Source of the DNA: Bacteroidota bacterium
GTDB lineage: Bacteria > Bacteroidota > Bacteroidia > Cytophagales > Cyclobacteriaceae
DNA: 64,000 bases
Reading direction: 5' to 3'
NCBI GenBank assembly: GCA_018267275.1
Contig: JAFDYV010000007.1
Span: 310,001 to 374,000 of the forward strand
The first letter of the stretch is position 1. Each line of letters opens with the position of its first letter. A program made the position numbers and the translations under genes. Shown here one piece after another: positions 40,211 to 49,000 of the stretch. The notes under the pieces are model-generated. The model was not told where the DNA came from, made no database searches, and saw only the letters and a list, made by a program, of their open reading frames with translations.

Positions 40211-41500
40211 CTAGGGTTTTGAAAATCCGAGTCTGCTCAATTGCTTAACAGCTTTGGGATCTGAGTAATCAAACTGGTATATGCCGTCTTTGCCCGTCAT
40301 GATAGCAATATTGTTGTAGGGAATTATGTCATATGCGTTGATGCTTTTGTAATGTGCCAGTTGATTATCGCTGATTTTCAGATGGTCGGTCGCATCGAAG
40401 ATTTTCAGGCCGTCATCGCCATCGCAGATAAACAGTTTTTTGTTGTCGATCCCTAAGCCATGCGGGTTCGTCATCGGGTAGATTTTCAAAAGCTGCGGAC
40501 TGGTGAGGTTGCTGATATCGATTACCTCTAGCTGATTGGTGAAACCTTGGCATGCGGTGCCAGATCTGAGTGTTACGTATGCCAGATTACCCTCCACCAC
40601 CACAGGATCGCAGCTGCGCACGTGGTTGTATTGACTGATTCGATTCGGGTTTTCGGGTTCATCCAAACCATAGATGTACATGCCACTTTGCGCACCGAAA
40701 AACAATTTGTTCTCGTGCGGGAAAATGGTTTCAATATCCCACGCAATCATGTTTTTTGTTTTGGCTACCGGGTCAGCGAGGTTAGAGATATTTACAGCAT
40801 GCACGTTGCCCGCATCCATCAAATACAAATAGTCGTTGGCAATGGTGAAGCGTGCCATGGAGCCGCCAATGCCGGTAGTCGCTGGGTTGCCGGGTGTCAT
40901 GGCAGTGCGCACATCTCCGCCTTGCGCGAAAGCCACGATGCCGCCCCTCAGCATAAAGCCTCCCCAAGGCATGCAGCACATCTGTTGGTCTTTGAAGTCG
41001 CGTACTTGTACTTGCTCCACTGGCTTCCAACTGGTAATAATTCCTCTTTGAGGATCAACACCAGAGCGCATGCGGTCGTAAAACGAAAAAATGCCTTCTA
41101 TCCGCTTTGTGATTTTGATGTTCGATTTGTCGGAGATATCAAAAGCAATCAAATCGATATAGCTATCGGCATAAAGGATATCACCCTTGATGGCCATGTC
41201 ATAGTTGCCTGGAATGTTCAAAAAGCTTTTGACAAGTGGCGAGGCTGGGTTGGTATTGTCGATAATATGAATTCCTTTGCCCACTTCATTTACAAAAAGC
41301 CAGTTGTCTTTGATGTAAATCTTACCGGCCTCTTTGATTTCCTGTTGGGCAACAGGTGTTACCGAAGCCCTTATTTCAGCTGTAGTAGTGTAAACAGGTT
41401 CAAAATAATTGTAGCGCTGTTCTATTTCTACTTTGTCTTCGCAGCTGAACAGTAATCCAAGTAGCAGAAGAAATTTTCCAATGAATAAGAGTGTTCTCAT
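40211..41500 (-). CDS. LVIVD-repeat surface lipoprotein
   Basis: The 429-residue protein has a lipoprotein signal (LLLLGLLFSC, lipid Cys near 20) and repeated LVIVD-type propeller blades (GKGIHIIDNTNPASPLVK, LYADSYIDLIAFDISDKS, LEVIDISNLTSPQLLKIYP, KLFICDGDDGLKIFDATD). It has four Cys in the middle region (QMCCMPWGG, RSCDPVVVEG). Function unknown; LVIVD proteins are common cell-surface proteins in Bacteroidetes. It pairs with the beta-barrel gene three bases downstream. Confidence 0.88.
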   Translation of the reverse strand: MRTLLFIGKFLLLLGLLFSCEDKVEIEQRYNYFEPVYTTTAEIRASVTPVAQQEIKEAGKIYIKDNWLFVNEVGKGIHIIDNTNPASPLVKSFLNIPGNYDMAIKGDILYADSYIDLIAFDISDKSNIKITKRIEGIFSFYDRMRSGVDPQRGIITSWKPVEQVQVRDFKDQQMCCMPWGGFMLRGGIVAFAQGGDVRTAMTPGNPATTGIGGSMARFTIANDYLYLMDAGNVHAVNISNLADPVAKTKNMIAWDIETIFPHENKLFFGAQSGMYIYGLDEPENPNRISQYNHVRSCDPVVVEGNLAYVTLRSGTACQGFTNQLEVIDISNLTSPQLLKIYPMTNPHGLGIDNKKLFICDGDDGLKIFDATDHLKISDNQLAHYKSINAYDIIPYNNIAIMTGKDGIYQFDYSDPKAVKQLSRLGFSKP

Positions 41501-41555
41501 GGCAGTTTACGTTTGCCATATTTGACACGCTTTTTTGGCTGGTGGTTGGAACGTG

Positions 41556-43037
41556 CTAAAAAATATACTTGAAACGAAACCCAACATCCCAGATGAGTGG
41601 AGTGATGCTGCCGTTGACGTTTGATTTTAGAATTGAGTCGAACGAGTAGCGCATGCCCGGGATGACCGATATTCGATAGTGCGTAGAAATTTTGTAGCTC
41701 AATTCGGTACCCACAAGTCCGCTCCAGTTTATGGTTTTATAGGTGGATGCATCACCTGCTGATTGCGAGCTGGTCGAGAGCCGCCCGGCCGGGTCCGACA
41801 ATGTGTTTCGCAAAAAGAGGTCACTCGCAATACCCGCATTGAGTTGTACACCTACTTTGCGATTGGCCAACAAATAACCCGCTTGCAACGGAATGGTCAC
41901 AAACTCATTGACACTGGTAAGTTCATACGATGCCACTGATACGGTAGGGGAGGCCGAGGCACGAGACAGATCCGCGATGAACGACTGTGCTTGGTTTGAG
42001 CTGAATACAGCCGAGCTGGAAGGATAGTTAATTGACTGCGTCATATAACCGACACCCGACATGATCACCCAACGGGGTGCCACACGCTTGCCAACATTTA
42101 CACCATACGAGAATGCAGTTCCCACACGTGGACTGGATGAACCAGAGCCAGAATTTTGGAAACTGAGTCCGCCAGTGTTGCTTTGGAAAGCGGTACTTGG
42201 AGCTGTGCCGCCAGTGGTATAGCTGCCCGCGCTACCGTTGAGCGATGCCCACCAGTTTTCGGAAGACTCTTCTTTTTTGTTGGTCGTGGTTGTTGGTTCT
42301 GATGCAACTTTATTTTGTGCAATTCTAATTGGACTCTCGATGATGGCGGTGCTGTCAGCTGTGGGTGCTTCTTTTTCTGTGGGTTTAATCATTGTATTCG
42401 CCAGAGGAACCGATTCGTTAACAATATTTTCAGTTCTTATTAATTGATTGGGTGTTTCCACTATGTTTGTCGCAATCGTTTCTTTGCCAGAATTTGCAAT
42501 ACGAACGCGCTCCTCGTTTGTCTTATTTTCGCTGCGCGATTTAGCAATGACATTTTCAGTTAGTGCCGATGGAAGTGCCGTTGACTGGCTCTTAGCATGT
42601 TGTTGAGTAGTTTGTGCTGCTGCAGTATTGGTTTGGTTCTTGTGTAACGACAAGCTAGTCTCCTTTTTCGTAGTCAATGCAGTTGAAGCAGGCGTGTCGA
42701 CAGGCGATAAACTTGCATTGTTGGATTGATCTTTGGCTTTACCTCTCGAGACTTGCGATGAATCTGTGATGTTATTTGTAGTTGAATTTCCGTGGGAAAG
42801 ACTTGGTTGATTTTCAGCGCCATTTTGAATGAATAAGACTCCCCCTGCCACCATCGCCAAAACCACCGATGCAGCCGCCAGTAACTGATAAAAGAGTACG
42901 CGCTTTTTCATCGCCCCGCTTTCGGCATTTGCTAATTTTGAGTCGATGTTTACCCAGACCGATTGGTTTACATCACCCTCGGCATCGGCAAACGCGTGCT
43001 TCCACTCGTCTTCAAACTTTTGATTTTCCGAACTCAT
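41556..43037 (-). CDS. Anti-sigma-like membrane protein with C-terminal outer-membrane barrel domain
   Basis: The 493-residue protein has a short acidic cytoplasmic N-terminus (FEDEWKHAFADAEGDVNQSVWVNID, residues 8-32), one transmembrane segment (about 47-70), a long Ser/Thr/Asn-rich low-complexity region (about 73-250), and a C-terminal beta-barrel-like domain of PorT/OMP_b-brl type (GRVGTAFSYGVNVGKR-like strands, ending WDVGFRFKYIF). It overlaps the ECF sigma factor gene by 26 bases, the position of an anti-sigma factor. If read correctly, one chain would span the inner membrane, the periplasm and the outer membrane. Confidence 0.75.
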   Translation of the reverse strand: MSSENQKFEDEWKHAFADAEGDVNQSVWVNIDSKLANAESGAMKKRVLFYQLLAAASVVLAMVAGGVLFIQNGAENQPSLSHGNSTTNNITDSSQVSRGKAKDQSNNASLSPVDTPASTALTTKKETSLSLHKNQTNTAAAQTTQQHAKSQSTALPSALTENVIAKSRSENKTNEERVRIANSGKETIATNIVETPNQLIRTENIVNESVPLANTMIKPTEKEAPTADSTAIIESPIRIAQNKVASEPTTTTNKKEESSENWWASLNGSAGSYTTGGTAPSTAFQSNTGGLSFQNSGSGSSSPRVGTAFSYGVNVGKRVAPRWVIMSGVGYMTQSINYPSSSAVFSSNQAQSFIADLSRASASPTVSVASYELTSVNEFVTIPLQAGYLLANRKVGVQLNAGIASDLFLRNTLSDPAGRLSTSSQSAGDASTYKTINWSGLVGTELSYKISTHYRISVIPGMRYSFDSILKSNVNGSITPLIWDVGFRFKYIF

Positions 43038-43593
43038 ATCTTCTTTGTTGGGCCTCCAGTTTTTCCTTCAGCAAATTTTTTGCCCGATTATATTGTGACT
43101 TTGAGGTGCCTTCGCTGATGTTCAACATGTCGGCAATCTCTTTGTGTCCGTATCCTTCAATGGCGAAAAGGTTGAATACAATTCTACACCCATCGGGTAG
43201 CGATTGTACCATGGCAATCAGTTCTTGTAAGTGAAACGATGCCAGACTAATTTCCTCGCGCTCGGGTAGTTGTACCTCTGAGATATCTACCATCGGCAGC
43301 ATGTACAATTTTTGCCTTTGCGAATTCAGCGCGGTGTTAATCATAATGCGCGTCATCCAGGTGGTCAATGCCGCATCTCCACGAAAGCTTTTGATGGCCC
43401 CGAAAATCTTTAGAAAGCCCTCTTGCAGAATGTCTTCGGCTTCGGCCGTTGTTTTGGCATACCGTTGGCATATCACCATCATTTTGCGACAATAACGGTC
43501 GTACAAAGCCTTTTGAGAGGCCCTGTTGCCTTCTACACAGCCGGCAATGAGGTCTGTTTCGCTTTGCATGAAACCGTTCAAGTGCTTTGACAC
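43012..43593 (-). CDS. RNA polymerase sigma factor, ECF subfamily
   Basis: The 193-residue protein has sigma region 2 (ALYDRYCRKMMVICQRYAKTTAEAEDILQEGFLKIF) and region 4 (LPDGCRIVFNLFAIEGYGHKEIADMLNISEGTSKSQYNRAKNLLKEKL). It would direct RNA polymerase to a specific regulon, probably controlled by the overlapping downstream membrane protein. The start may be the GTG at 43593 or the ATG at 43569 (MQSETDL). A possible promoter (TTG, 21 bases, TAACTTGG) lies at 43619-43650 on the minus strand. Confidence 0.93.
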   Translation of the reverse strand: MSKHLNGFMQSETDLIAGCVEGNRASQKALYDRYCRKMMVICQRYAKTTAEAEDILQEGFLKIFGAIKSFRGDAALTTWMTRIMINTALNSQRQKLYMLPMVDISEVQLPEREEISLASFHLQELIAMVQSLPDGCRIVFNLFAIEGYGHKEIADMLNISEGTSKSQYNRAKNLLKEKLEAQQRRYEFGKSKV

Positions 43594-43683
43594 ACACTTT
43601 ATCGAATTGGTTGGAGAGCCAAGTTAGTATTTTAGATTTTGGTTTGACAATTGTAGATTGCCAATGTTTAACCTATCAATTGG

Positions 43684-44481
43684 ATGAACTCGGTAAAGCT
43701 AGTTTTCTTGGTTCTATTAGTTCTATTTCAATTGTCGGCCTCTGGCCAGTCTAAAGATGAAGAAATTCAACGGCTCAATTTACTTGTCAAGAAATATGAA
43801 GAGCAATTAAAAGGAGCCGAAGCCGAAGCCATCATTGCAAGGCAAGACGCAGACAGAAGGCGGTACCTCTCAATAGCAAAATCGCTTGCGGAAAATTCAG
43901 CTGAAGTTAGCGACTTAGAACTTTCTTGCCTCTTGGCACTTCAGGCGTATCAATTCAATTTGAAATATCAAGGGTATCAATTTGATGACAAGATTTACGG
44001 TGCGTTGCTGGCAGCTTCAGTTAACAAAGGGTTAGTCTATAAAAGAAGTGATACAAGTCAATTCAAAGTTGCTCAAAATCAATCTGAACTTCAAAAACGA
44101 GCGCTGAATCGACTTTTTCGTGTTCAAAAGTTTAAGGGTAACGTTGTTTCGTTTAGCCGAACAGAAAAATTTGTAGCTGTTGCATGCAGTGATTCTTTGA
44201 TTAGAGTTTGGAGTTTAAATGCACTCAATCAACCACCCAGAAAGATTGCCGGAATCTCAAATGTCAAAAATCTATCATTTACTTCTGATGAATTGAGCTT
44301 ACTTGTTTTTACAAGCTCAGCAAACAAAAATGAATTGGCTGTTAATGTATTTCCTTTGGACTCCAATGAAATGGCGACAGCGTTATGTAATCAATTGAAA
44401 AGAAACTTTACTAGAGATGAATGGGAAATCTTTGTTGCTGCGGATTTGCCATACGAGAAAACTTGCATCGATAACAAATAA
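43684..44481 (+). CDS. Reduced WD40-type protein with signal peptide
   Basis: The 265-residue protein has a signal peptide (VFLVLLVLFQLSASGQ), a coiled coil (EEIQRLNLLVKKYEEQLKGAEAEA), a helical segment of the LALLLALQAY type (LELSCLLALQAYQFN), and only one or two WD40-like blades (DSLIRVWSLNALNQP). It ends with the ALCNQLKRNFTRDEWEIFVA-LPYEKTC motif that normally closes long WD40 signalling proteins. Proteins with these ends usually have many blades between them, so this looks like a shortened relative. It lies eight bases before the DUF5103 gene and is divergent from the sigma-factor gene. Confidence 0.72.
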   Translation: MNSVKLVFLVLLVLFQLSASGQSKDEEIQRLNLLVKKYEEQLKGAEAEAIIARQDADRRRYLSIAKSLAENSAEVSDLELSCLLALQAYQFNLKYQGYQFDDKIYGALLAASVNKGLVYKRSDTSQFKVAQNQSELQKRALNRLFRVQKFKGNVVSFSRTEKFVAVACSDSLIRVWSLNALNQPPRKIAGISNVKNLSFTSDELSLLVFTSSANKNELAVNVFPLDSNEMATALCNQLKRNFTRDEWEIFVAADLPYEKTCIDNK

Positions 44482-44489
44482 TCTATTAA

Positions 44490-45788
44490 GTGGAAAACAT
44501 TTTGTTAATTACTCGATTATTGCCAACAAAGTATTTGGTGGTTTCAGTTTTAACTATTGTTTTATCGTTTGATTTTCGTTCAAGCTACTCCCAAAAAACG
44601 TTATCGTTAGATGATCGATCATATGAATGGCAAATCAAAACGGTTCAGCTGTACCCAAACCTAGGAGGGCCGCGCGATTATTTGCAACCCGCAGTGGTGC
44701 CGCTTGAACGGCAAAACCTTGTACTGGAGTTTGATGACATTCAGGACCACCGAAATAATTACTACGTAAAACTGATTCATTGCAATTTTGATTGGAGTAA
44801 ATCGCAACTTTCTGATTTAGACTTTTTTGACAGTTTCAACGAAAACCCCATCAACGAATATGCGTTCAGCAACAACACACACGCTCGCTATATTCACTAT
44901 CGTTTTGTAGTGCTGCCTGTGAAGCTCCCGGGCAACTATGTATTAATTGTATATCGCGATGGAGAGCAAAGTGACTTGATTTTGTCAAGGCGTATGATGG
45001 TGTTCGCCAATCAGGTGGCAATCAATAAAGACACACAATTTGCAGGTACGGGCACTTTGCAGCGCGACAAACAGGTTTTCAATTTTGATGTGGACTATAG
45101 CGCCATGCAGATTATCAACCCGGCCGACAACGTGCATGTAGTAATGCGTCAAAATTTTCGATGGGATAATGCCAAGATTAACGTAGCGCCCAATTATGTG
45201 AATGAAGCTTCGAGCAGATTGGAGTATCGATTTTTAGATGCAGCAAATCAATTTGATGGTGGCAATGAATTTAGGTGGGCAGACTTTCGATCATTACAGG
45301 CACCCGGTGCCAATACGGCCCGCATCAATCGCTTGGTAAAGCCTTACGAATTGTATCTGGCAACAGATGCTCCACGTTCCGACCAATTTTACGCACAATA
45401 TCCGGACCTTAACGGAATGTATGTCATTGAAAACTTAGACGTGGGAGAGGGCGTGTTGACGGGCGATTATGTCTACACCAACTTTACACTGAAAATGCCG
45501 CAAACTGCTGACCTTGTGTATGTGGTGGGTGCGTTCAATAATTATCAACGTAATGAAGACAATCTGATGCACTACAACGCGGGAGGCTACTATGAGTCGC
45601 GCCAGTTTATCAAGCAGGGTTTATACAATTACCAATATGTAGTCGAATCAAAAAAGGGAGCTAATGGTTTAGAAGGCAACCATTTCGAAACAGAGAATGT
45701 TTACGAAGTGTTGGTGTACCAGCGGCCGTTCAGGCCCAATGCAGATTTGTTGGTAGGGTATTATTTGATTCCGTTGAACGGGCGTTGA
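44490..45788 (+). CDS. DUF5103 secreted protein
   Basis: The 432-residue protein has a hydrophobic signal (about residues 12-34, ending SSYSQ) and the conserved DUF5103 core: VQLYPNLGGPRDYLQPAVVPLE, LVLEFDDIQDHRNNYYVKLIHCNFDWSKS, and the final VLVYQRPFRPNADLLVGYYLI. These proteins are widespread and mostly single-copy in Bacteroidetes, with no established function. The start is a GTG at 44490. It lies eight bases after the reduced WD40 gene. Confidence 0.85.
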   Translation: MENILLITRLLPTKYLVVSVLTIVLSFDFRSSYSQKTLSLDDRSYEWQIKTVQLYPNLGGPRDYLQPAVVPLERQNLVLEFDDIQDHRNNYYVKLIHCNFDWSKSQLSDLDFFDSFNENPINEYAFSNNTHARYIHYRFVVLPVKLPGNYVLIVYRDGEQSDLILSRRMMVFANQVAINKDTQFAGTGTLQRDKQVFNFDVDYSAMQIINPADNVHVVMRQNFRWDNAKINVAPNYVNEASSRLEYRFLDAANQFDGGNEFRWADFRSLQAPGANTARINRLVKPYELYLATDAPRSDQFYAQYPDLNGMYVIENLDVGEGVLTGDYVYTNFTLKMPQTADLVYVVGAFNNYQRNEDNLMHYNAGGYYESRQFIKQGLYNYQYVVESKKGANGLEGNHFETENVYEVLVYQRPFRPNADLLVGYYLIPLNGR

Positions 45789-45789
45789 G

Positions 45790-46590
45790 TTATGCGTAAG
45801 TCAACTCCATATCGGCTTCACGCTTGTGCGCATTAGCGCCAGCTACATCTAGCATTCCAAAACCTTTGTGTGCATAATGCCCAAACCCATTTTCGTAAAT
45901 GAACTGTTGCACAGGCTGTGGGGCGTAAAGGGTAAATGGAAACGTATAGCCGCGTACTTCAAATTTGATATCAGAATCGTAGAGCGGGTAAATGCGCGCA
46001 AATTTCTTGTGCGATGATTGTATGCGCTCGATATATTCTTTGTCGGCCACCAATTGAAACTTGTAAAAATCGCTGAGCTGCTGGGCAGAAAATTTTCCAC
46101 TCTTTTCCATTCGCTCCAGCGTATTGTCGTACAACAAGTCTGAAAACTCATCCGTATCAGGCGACACAAATCGCTTGCTGCTTTCATCGTTAAAAGAAGA
46201 AGGCAGCAGCACGATGGGGGAGATGCACAAAAACTTTACGGTCTCGGTCAACTTCACTGGCTCTTCTGCCTCGGTGCTTTCGGGTGCTAACTGCAGGTTG
46301 CCAATCAGCAATTCCTTTTGCTCAAACAAAATTGAAACAAGGTAATCTAAAAACGCTTGGTCAGACGCACTCAGCACCAATGTAACACGCGAAGAATAAA
46401 AGTGTAGCCCTTTGCGACTGATTTTGATTTGACCCTTTAACCCCGAAAAATTGTATTGTGTATAGCTGAGAAATTCGGCTCGCTTGCCCGTTAAGATCAG
46501 CCCTTTGATGGTTTGCGCCAGCAAAAATTGATGATGGAAGGGAACATACGCCCCACGGTTCTTAAGCGAAAAAACAATCCTGATTCTCAC
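45790..46590 (-). CDS. cas6: Cas6-like CRISPR RNA endoribonuclease, orphan
   Basis: The 266-residue protein has the Cas6 RAMP layout: an N-terminal ferredoxin-like strand-helix start (MRIRIVFSLKNRGAYVPFHH, then QFLLAQTIKGLI with candidate His19) and the C-terminal glycine-rich loop ENGFGHYAHKGFGMLDV, which matches the G-x-G-x5-GFG pattern of Cas6 enzymes. Cas6 cuts precursor crRNA inside the repeat hairpin. No other cas gene and no repeat array occurs in the window, so it may work on a distant array or on another RNA. The start is a GTG at 46590. It faces the DUF5103 gene with one base between stops. Confidence 0.75.
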   Translation of the reverse strand: MRIRIVFSLKNRGAYVPFHHQFLLAQTIKGLILTGKRAEFLSYTQYNFSGLKGQIKISRKGLHFYSSRVTLVLSASDQAFLDYLVSILFEQKELLIGNLQLAPESTEAEEPVKLTETVKFLCISPIVLLPSSFNDESSKRFVSPDTDEFSDLLYDNTLERMEKSGKFSAQQLSDFYKFQLVADKEYIERIQSSHKKFARIYPLYDSDIKFEVRGYTFPFTLYAPQPVQQFIYENGFGHYAHKGFGMLDVAGANAHKREADMELTYA

Positions 46591-46689
46591 GGTTGATGAC
46601 CCTTCGTTAGCTCAAAAAAAATACTGCCTACTTAAAAAATCCTTGAAAGGCAGGCAGCTAAAGTACTAAAAATCAGATAAATCTAGTTA

Positions 46690-46821
46690 TCAGATGTAAG
46701 TTTTTTGGCTAAACCAGGGCCGATTGTTGATTTCCAGATGGTCAAGTTCAAAGAATTTAGCCAAAATGTTGGGTTTCGGATCAGGAATTTCTCCCCACGG
46801 TGAAAAGCGAGTGTAAGTTTT
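46690..46821 (-). other. In-frame open extension after the ychF stop, possible gene remnant
   Basis: After the TAA of ychF the same minus-strand frame stays open for 43 codons to a TGA and encodes a protein-like stretch (FSPWGEIPDPKPNILAKFF, then ELDHLEINNRPWFSQK). It has no start codon. TGTAAGTTTTTT occurs at both ends (46695-46706 and 46812-46823) as a direct repeat. It may be the tail of a lost gene. Stop-codon read-through of ychF is the less likely alternative. Confidence 0.4.
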
Positions 46822-47919
46822 TTACACGTTAAAGCGAAAATGCATGACGTCTCCGTCTTCGACCACATACTCCTTTCCCTCGACCCCCAATTTGCCAGCT
46901 TCGCGGCAGCCGGCTTCGGTTTTATATTTCTGATAGTCGGGTATTTTGATCACCTCTGCCCGGATAAAGCCCTTCTCAAAATCAGTATGAATGACCCCCG
47001 CAGCCTGGGGGGCTTTCCAGCCTTTGTGGATGGTCCAGGCACGCACTTCTTTTTCGCCAGCGGTAAAGTAAGTAATCAGGTTCAGCAGGTCGTAAGCTGC
47101 GCGTATCAGTCTACTCAAGCCCGATTCGGTCAAGCCGTATTCTTCTAAAAACACTTTGCGATCTTCTTCACTTTCTAGTTCGGCAATTTGTGCTTCAATG
47201 GCCGCACACACCATCACCACTTCAGCTCCCTCTTCCTTTACCAATTTGCGCAGGTTTTCTACGTGTTGGTTACCGGTCAACACTGATTTTTCGTCTACGT
47301 TGGCCACATAAATCACAGGCTTGTCAGTGAGCAATAGCAAGTCTTCTATCGCAATCTTGTCCTCAGGTGAAACCTGCAAACTGCGTGCATTTTTGCCCGC
47401 TAATAATGTTTCTTTGTAGGCTACTAGCGTGGCGAGTTCTTTCTTTGCTTTGGCATCGCCACTTTTGGCGGTGCGCTCTACTTTACTGATTTTTTTCTCT
47501 ACCGACTCCAAGTCTTTCAACTGTAACTCGGTGTCAATAATTTCTTTGTCAGAGATGGGGTCTACCTTGCCCGCCACGTGAATGATGTTGTCGTTATCAA
47601 AGCAACGGATCACGTGTGCGATGGCATCCACCTCGCGTATATTAGCCAAAAACTGATTGCCCAAACCTTCGCCCTTGCTGGCCCCTTTTACCAGCCCGGC
47701 AATGTCCACAAACTCAAACGTAGTGGGTATCACTTTCTGAGGGTTAACCAGTCCTTCTAAAATTTTCAATCGGTTGTCGGGCACCGAAATCACACCCACG
47801 TTGGGCTCTATCGTGCAAAAAGGAAAGTTGGCCGCCTCGGCTTTGTTGTTGGAGATCGCATTGAAAAGCGTAGACTTACCCACATTTGGTAAGCCCACAA
47901 TACCGCATTTTAAACCCAT
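46822..47919 (-). CDS. ychF: Ribosome-binding ATPase YchF
   Basis: The 365-residue protein has the Obg-family P-loop [16 protein letters not shown], the [20 protein letters not shown] switch region, NVDEKSVL in the altered G4 position typical of ATP preference, and a C-terminal TGS domain (ETMHF-like end DVMHFRFNV). YchF binds ribosomes and has been linked to redox response. A perfect -7 element lies at 47937-47944. Confidence 0.97.
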   Translation of the reverse strand: MGLKCGIVGLPNVGKSTLFNAISNNKAEAANFPFCTIEPNVGVISVPDNRLKILEGLVNPQKVIPTTFEFVDIAGLVKGASKGEGLGNQFLANIREVDAIAHVIRCFDNDNIIHVAGKVDPISDKEIIDTELQLKDLESVEKKISKVERTAKSGDAKAKKELATLVAYKETLLAGKNARSLQVSPEDKIAIEDLLLLTDKPVIYVANVDEKSVLTGNQHVENLRKLVKEEGAEVVMVCAAIEAQIAELESEEDRKVFLEEYGLTESGLSRLIRAAYDLLNLITYFTAGEKEVRAWTIHKGWKAPQAAGVIHTDFEKGFIRAEVIKIPDYQKYKTEAGCREAGKLGVEGKEYVVEDGDVMHFRFNV

Positions 47920-47936
47920 TTTCTACAATTAGGCCG

Positions 47937-47944
47937 CAAAGATA
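47937..47944 (-). promoter_or_regulatory. -7 promoter element before ychF
   Basis: On the minus strand this reads TATCTTTG, an exact TAnnTTTG match 17 bases before the ychF ATG. A TTTG on the same strand lies 25 bases further upstream, slightly farther than the usual spacing. Confidence 0.5.
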
Positions 47945-48061
47945 AGCCTTGGCGGGAGATTTAGGATTTCAAATTTCAGAATTAAGATACTGATTTAGGT
48001 GTTGAAGCCAAGTTTCAAATTTTTGATTTTGAATCTGAAATCTGGCTAACTTAAGGCTCAA

Positions 48062-49000
48062 ATGGCTCGACTTCTTTTTCTGAGTTTTTTGCTGTCAATC
48101 GCACATCTATTGTTTGCGCAGGGCTGCAGCGATGCGGGCTTTTGCACCATGGGCGCTATGAAGCCCGATCAGCCCTACAATAAAAAAGTACAATTGAGAC
48201 TGCGTACCATGGAGTTGAGCTTTTACCGCGGCACCACCACGCTGACGCCCGTGGTATATGTCGCTACTGCGGATTTTAATTTCAGCCTCAATTCGAAAAA
48301 TACCATTCAATTGAAGGTGCCCTATCAATATGTAACCGGCCGTTTGGCCGATACGCAATCATTAGGCGATCTATCGCTTTGCTTCACGCGCAATGTTTTT
48401 TCTTCTGATCGTTTTGATGTGAATGTTTCCGTGGGCGGAAAAATCCCCACCAACAATTCTGATAAATCAGTGGATGGTTTGCCTTTGCCCATGTATTACC
48501 AAACCAGTTTGGGCACTTACGATTTTATTGCGGGCATTTCGGTTATCAACCGTAAATGGTTGTTTGCCACGGGCATTCAAGTGCCACTCAATAAAAACAA
48601 CAATCAATTTATTTGGTCGGCATGGGACGGCACACCCGAAGAAGCTTATGTCGATCGTTACGCACAAGCAAAAGGATTGTCACGCGGCATCGATGTAATG
48701 CTGCGTGTAGAACGAAATTTTCGCTTCTCGCGCTTTAATTGTTCGTTGGGCCTGCTTCCAATCTACCGCGTTACGCGCGATGAAGTGACCAATTCTCGAA
48801 ACTTGCGCACATCCGAAGACCCAAATGGCAACGTTGCCAGTGGCCTCGCGTTGTCGGGCATTGCCACGTTCGGATATAATTTTGATACCAAGTCGGGCGT
48901 TCGATTGTTGGTAGGTCATAAAATCGAACAACGGGAGTTTAGCCCCGATGGCCTCACACGCGAATTGGTTAGTTCTATCACTTATATCTATCGATTCTGA
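48062..49000 (+). CDS. Outer-membrane beta-barrel protein paired with CHAT protease
   Basis: The 312-residue protein has a signal peptide (ending HLLFAQ), a Cys-containing start (GCSDAGFCTMGAM) and then regular amphipathic strands (FNFSLNSKNTIQLKVPYQYV, FDVNVSVGGKIP, GVRLLVGHKIEQREF) ending with an aromatic strand (SSITYIYRF), the terminal pattern of outer-membrane barrels. It resembles MetA/phenol-pathway-type transporter barrels but no certain family was recognised. Its TGA overlaps the next ATG by one base, so the two genes are tightly coupled. Confidence 0.72.
   Translation: MARLLFLSFLLSIAHLLFAQGCSDAGFCTMGAMKPDQPYNKKVQLRLRTMELSFYRGTTTLTPVVYVATADFNFSLNSKNTIQLKVPYQYVTGRLADTQSLGDLSLCFTRNVFSSDRFDVNVSVGGKIPTNNSDKSVDGLPLPMYYQTSLGTYDFIAGISVINRKWLFATGIQVPLNKNNNQFIWSAWDGTPEEAYVDRYAQAKGLSRGIDVMLRVERNFRFSRFNCSLGLLPIYRVTRDEVTNSRNLRTSEDPNGNVASGLALSGIATFGYNFDTKSGVRLLVGHKIEQREFSPDGLTRELVSSITYIYRF

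Noticed and set aside
40547..41455. 302-codon plus-strand frame opposite the LVIVD lipoprotein gene
   Set aside because: It is antisense to a protein with clear repeats and signal peptide; the translated sequence shows no recognisable domain.
45790..47940. CRISPR array near the Cas6-like gene
   Set aside because: I found no regularly spaced direct repeats here or elsewhere in the window.
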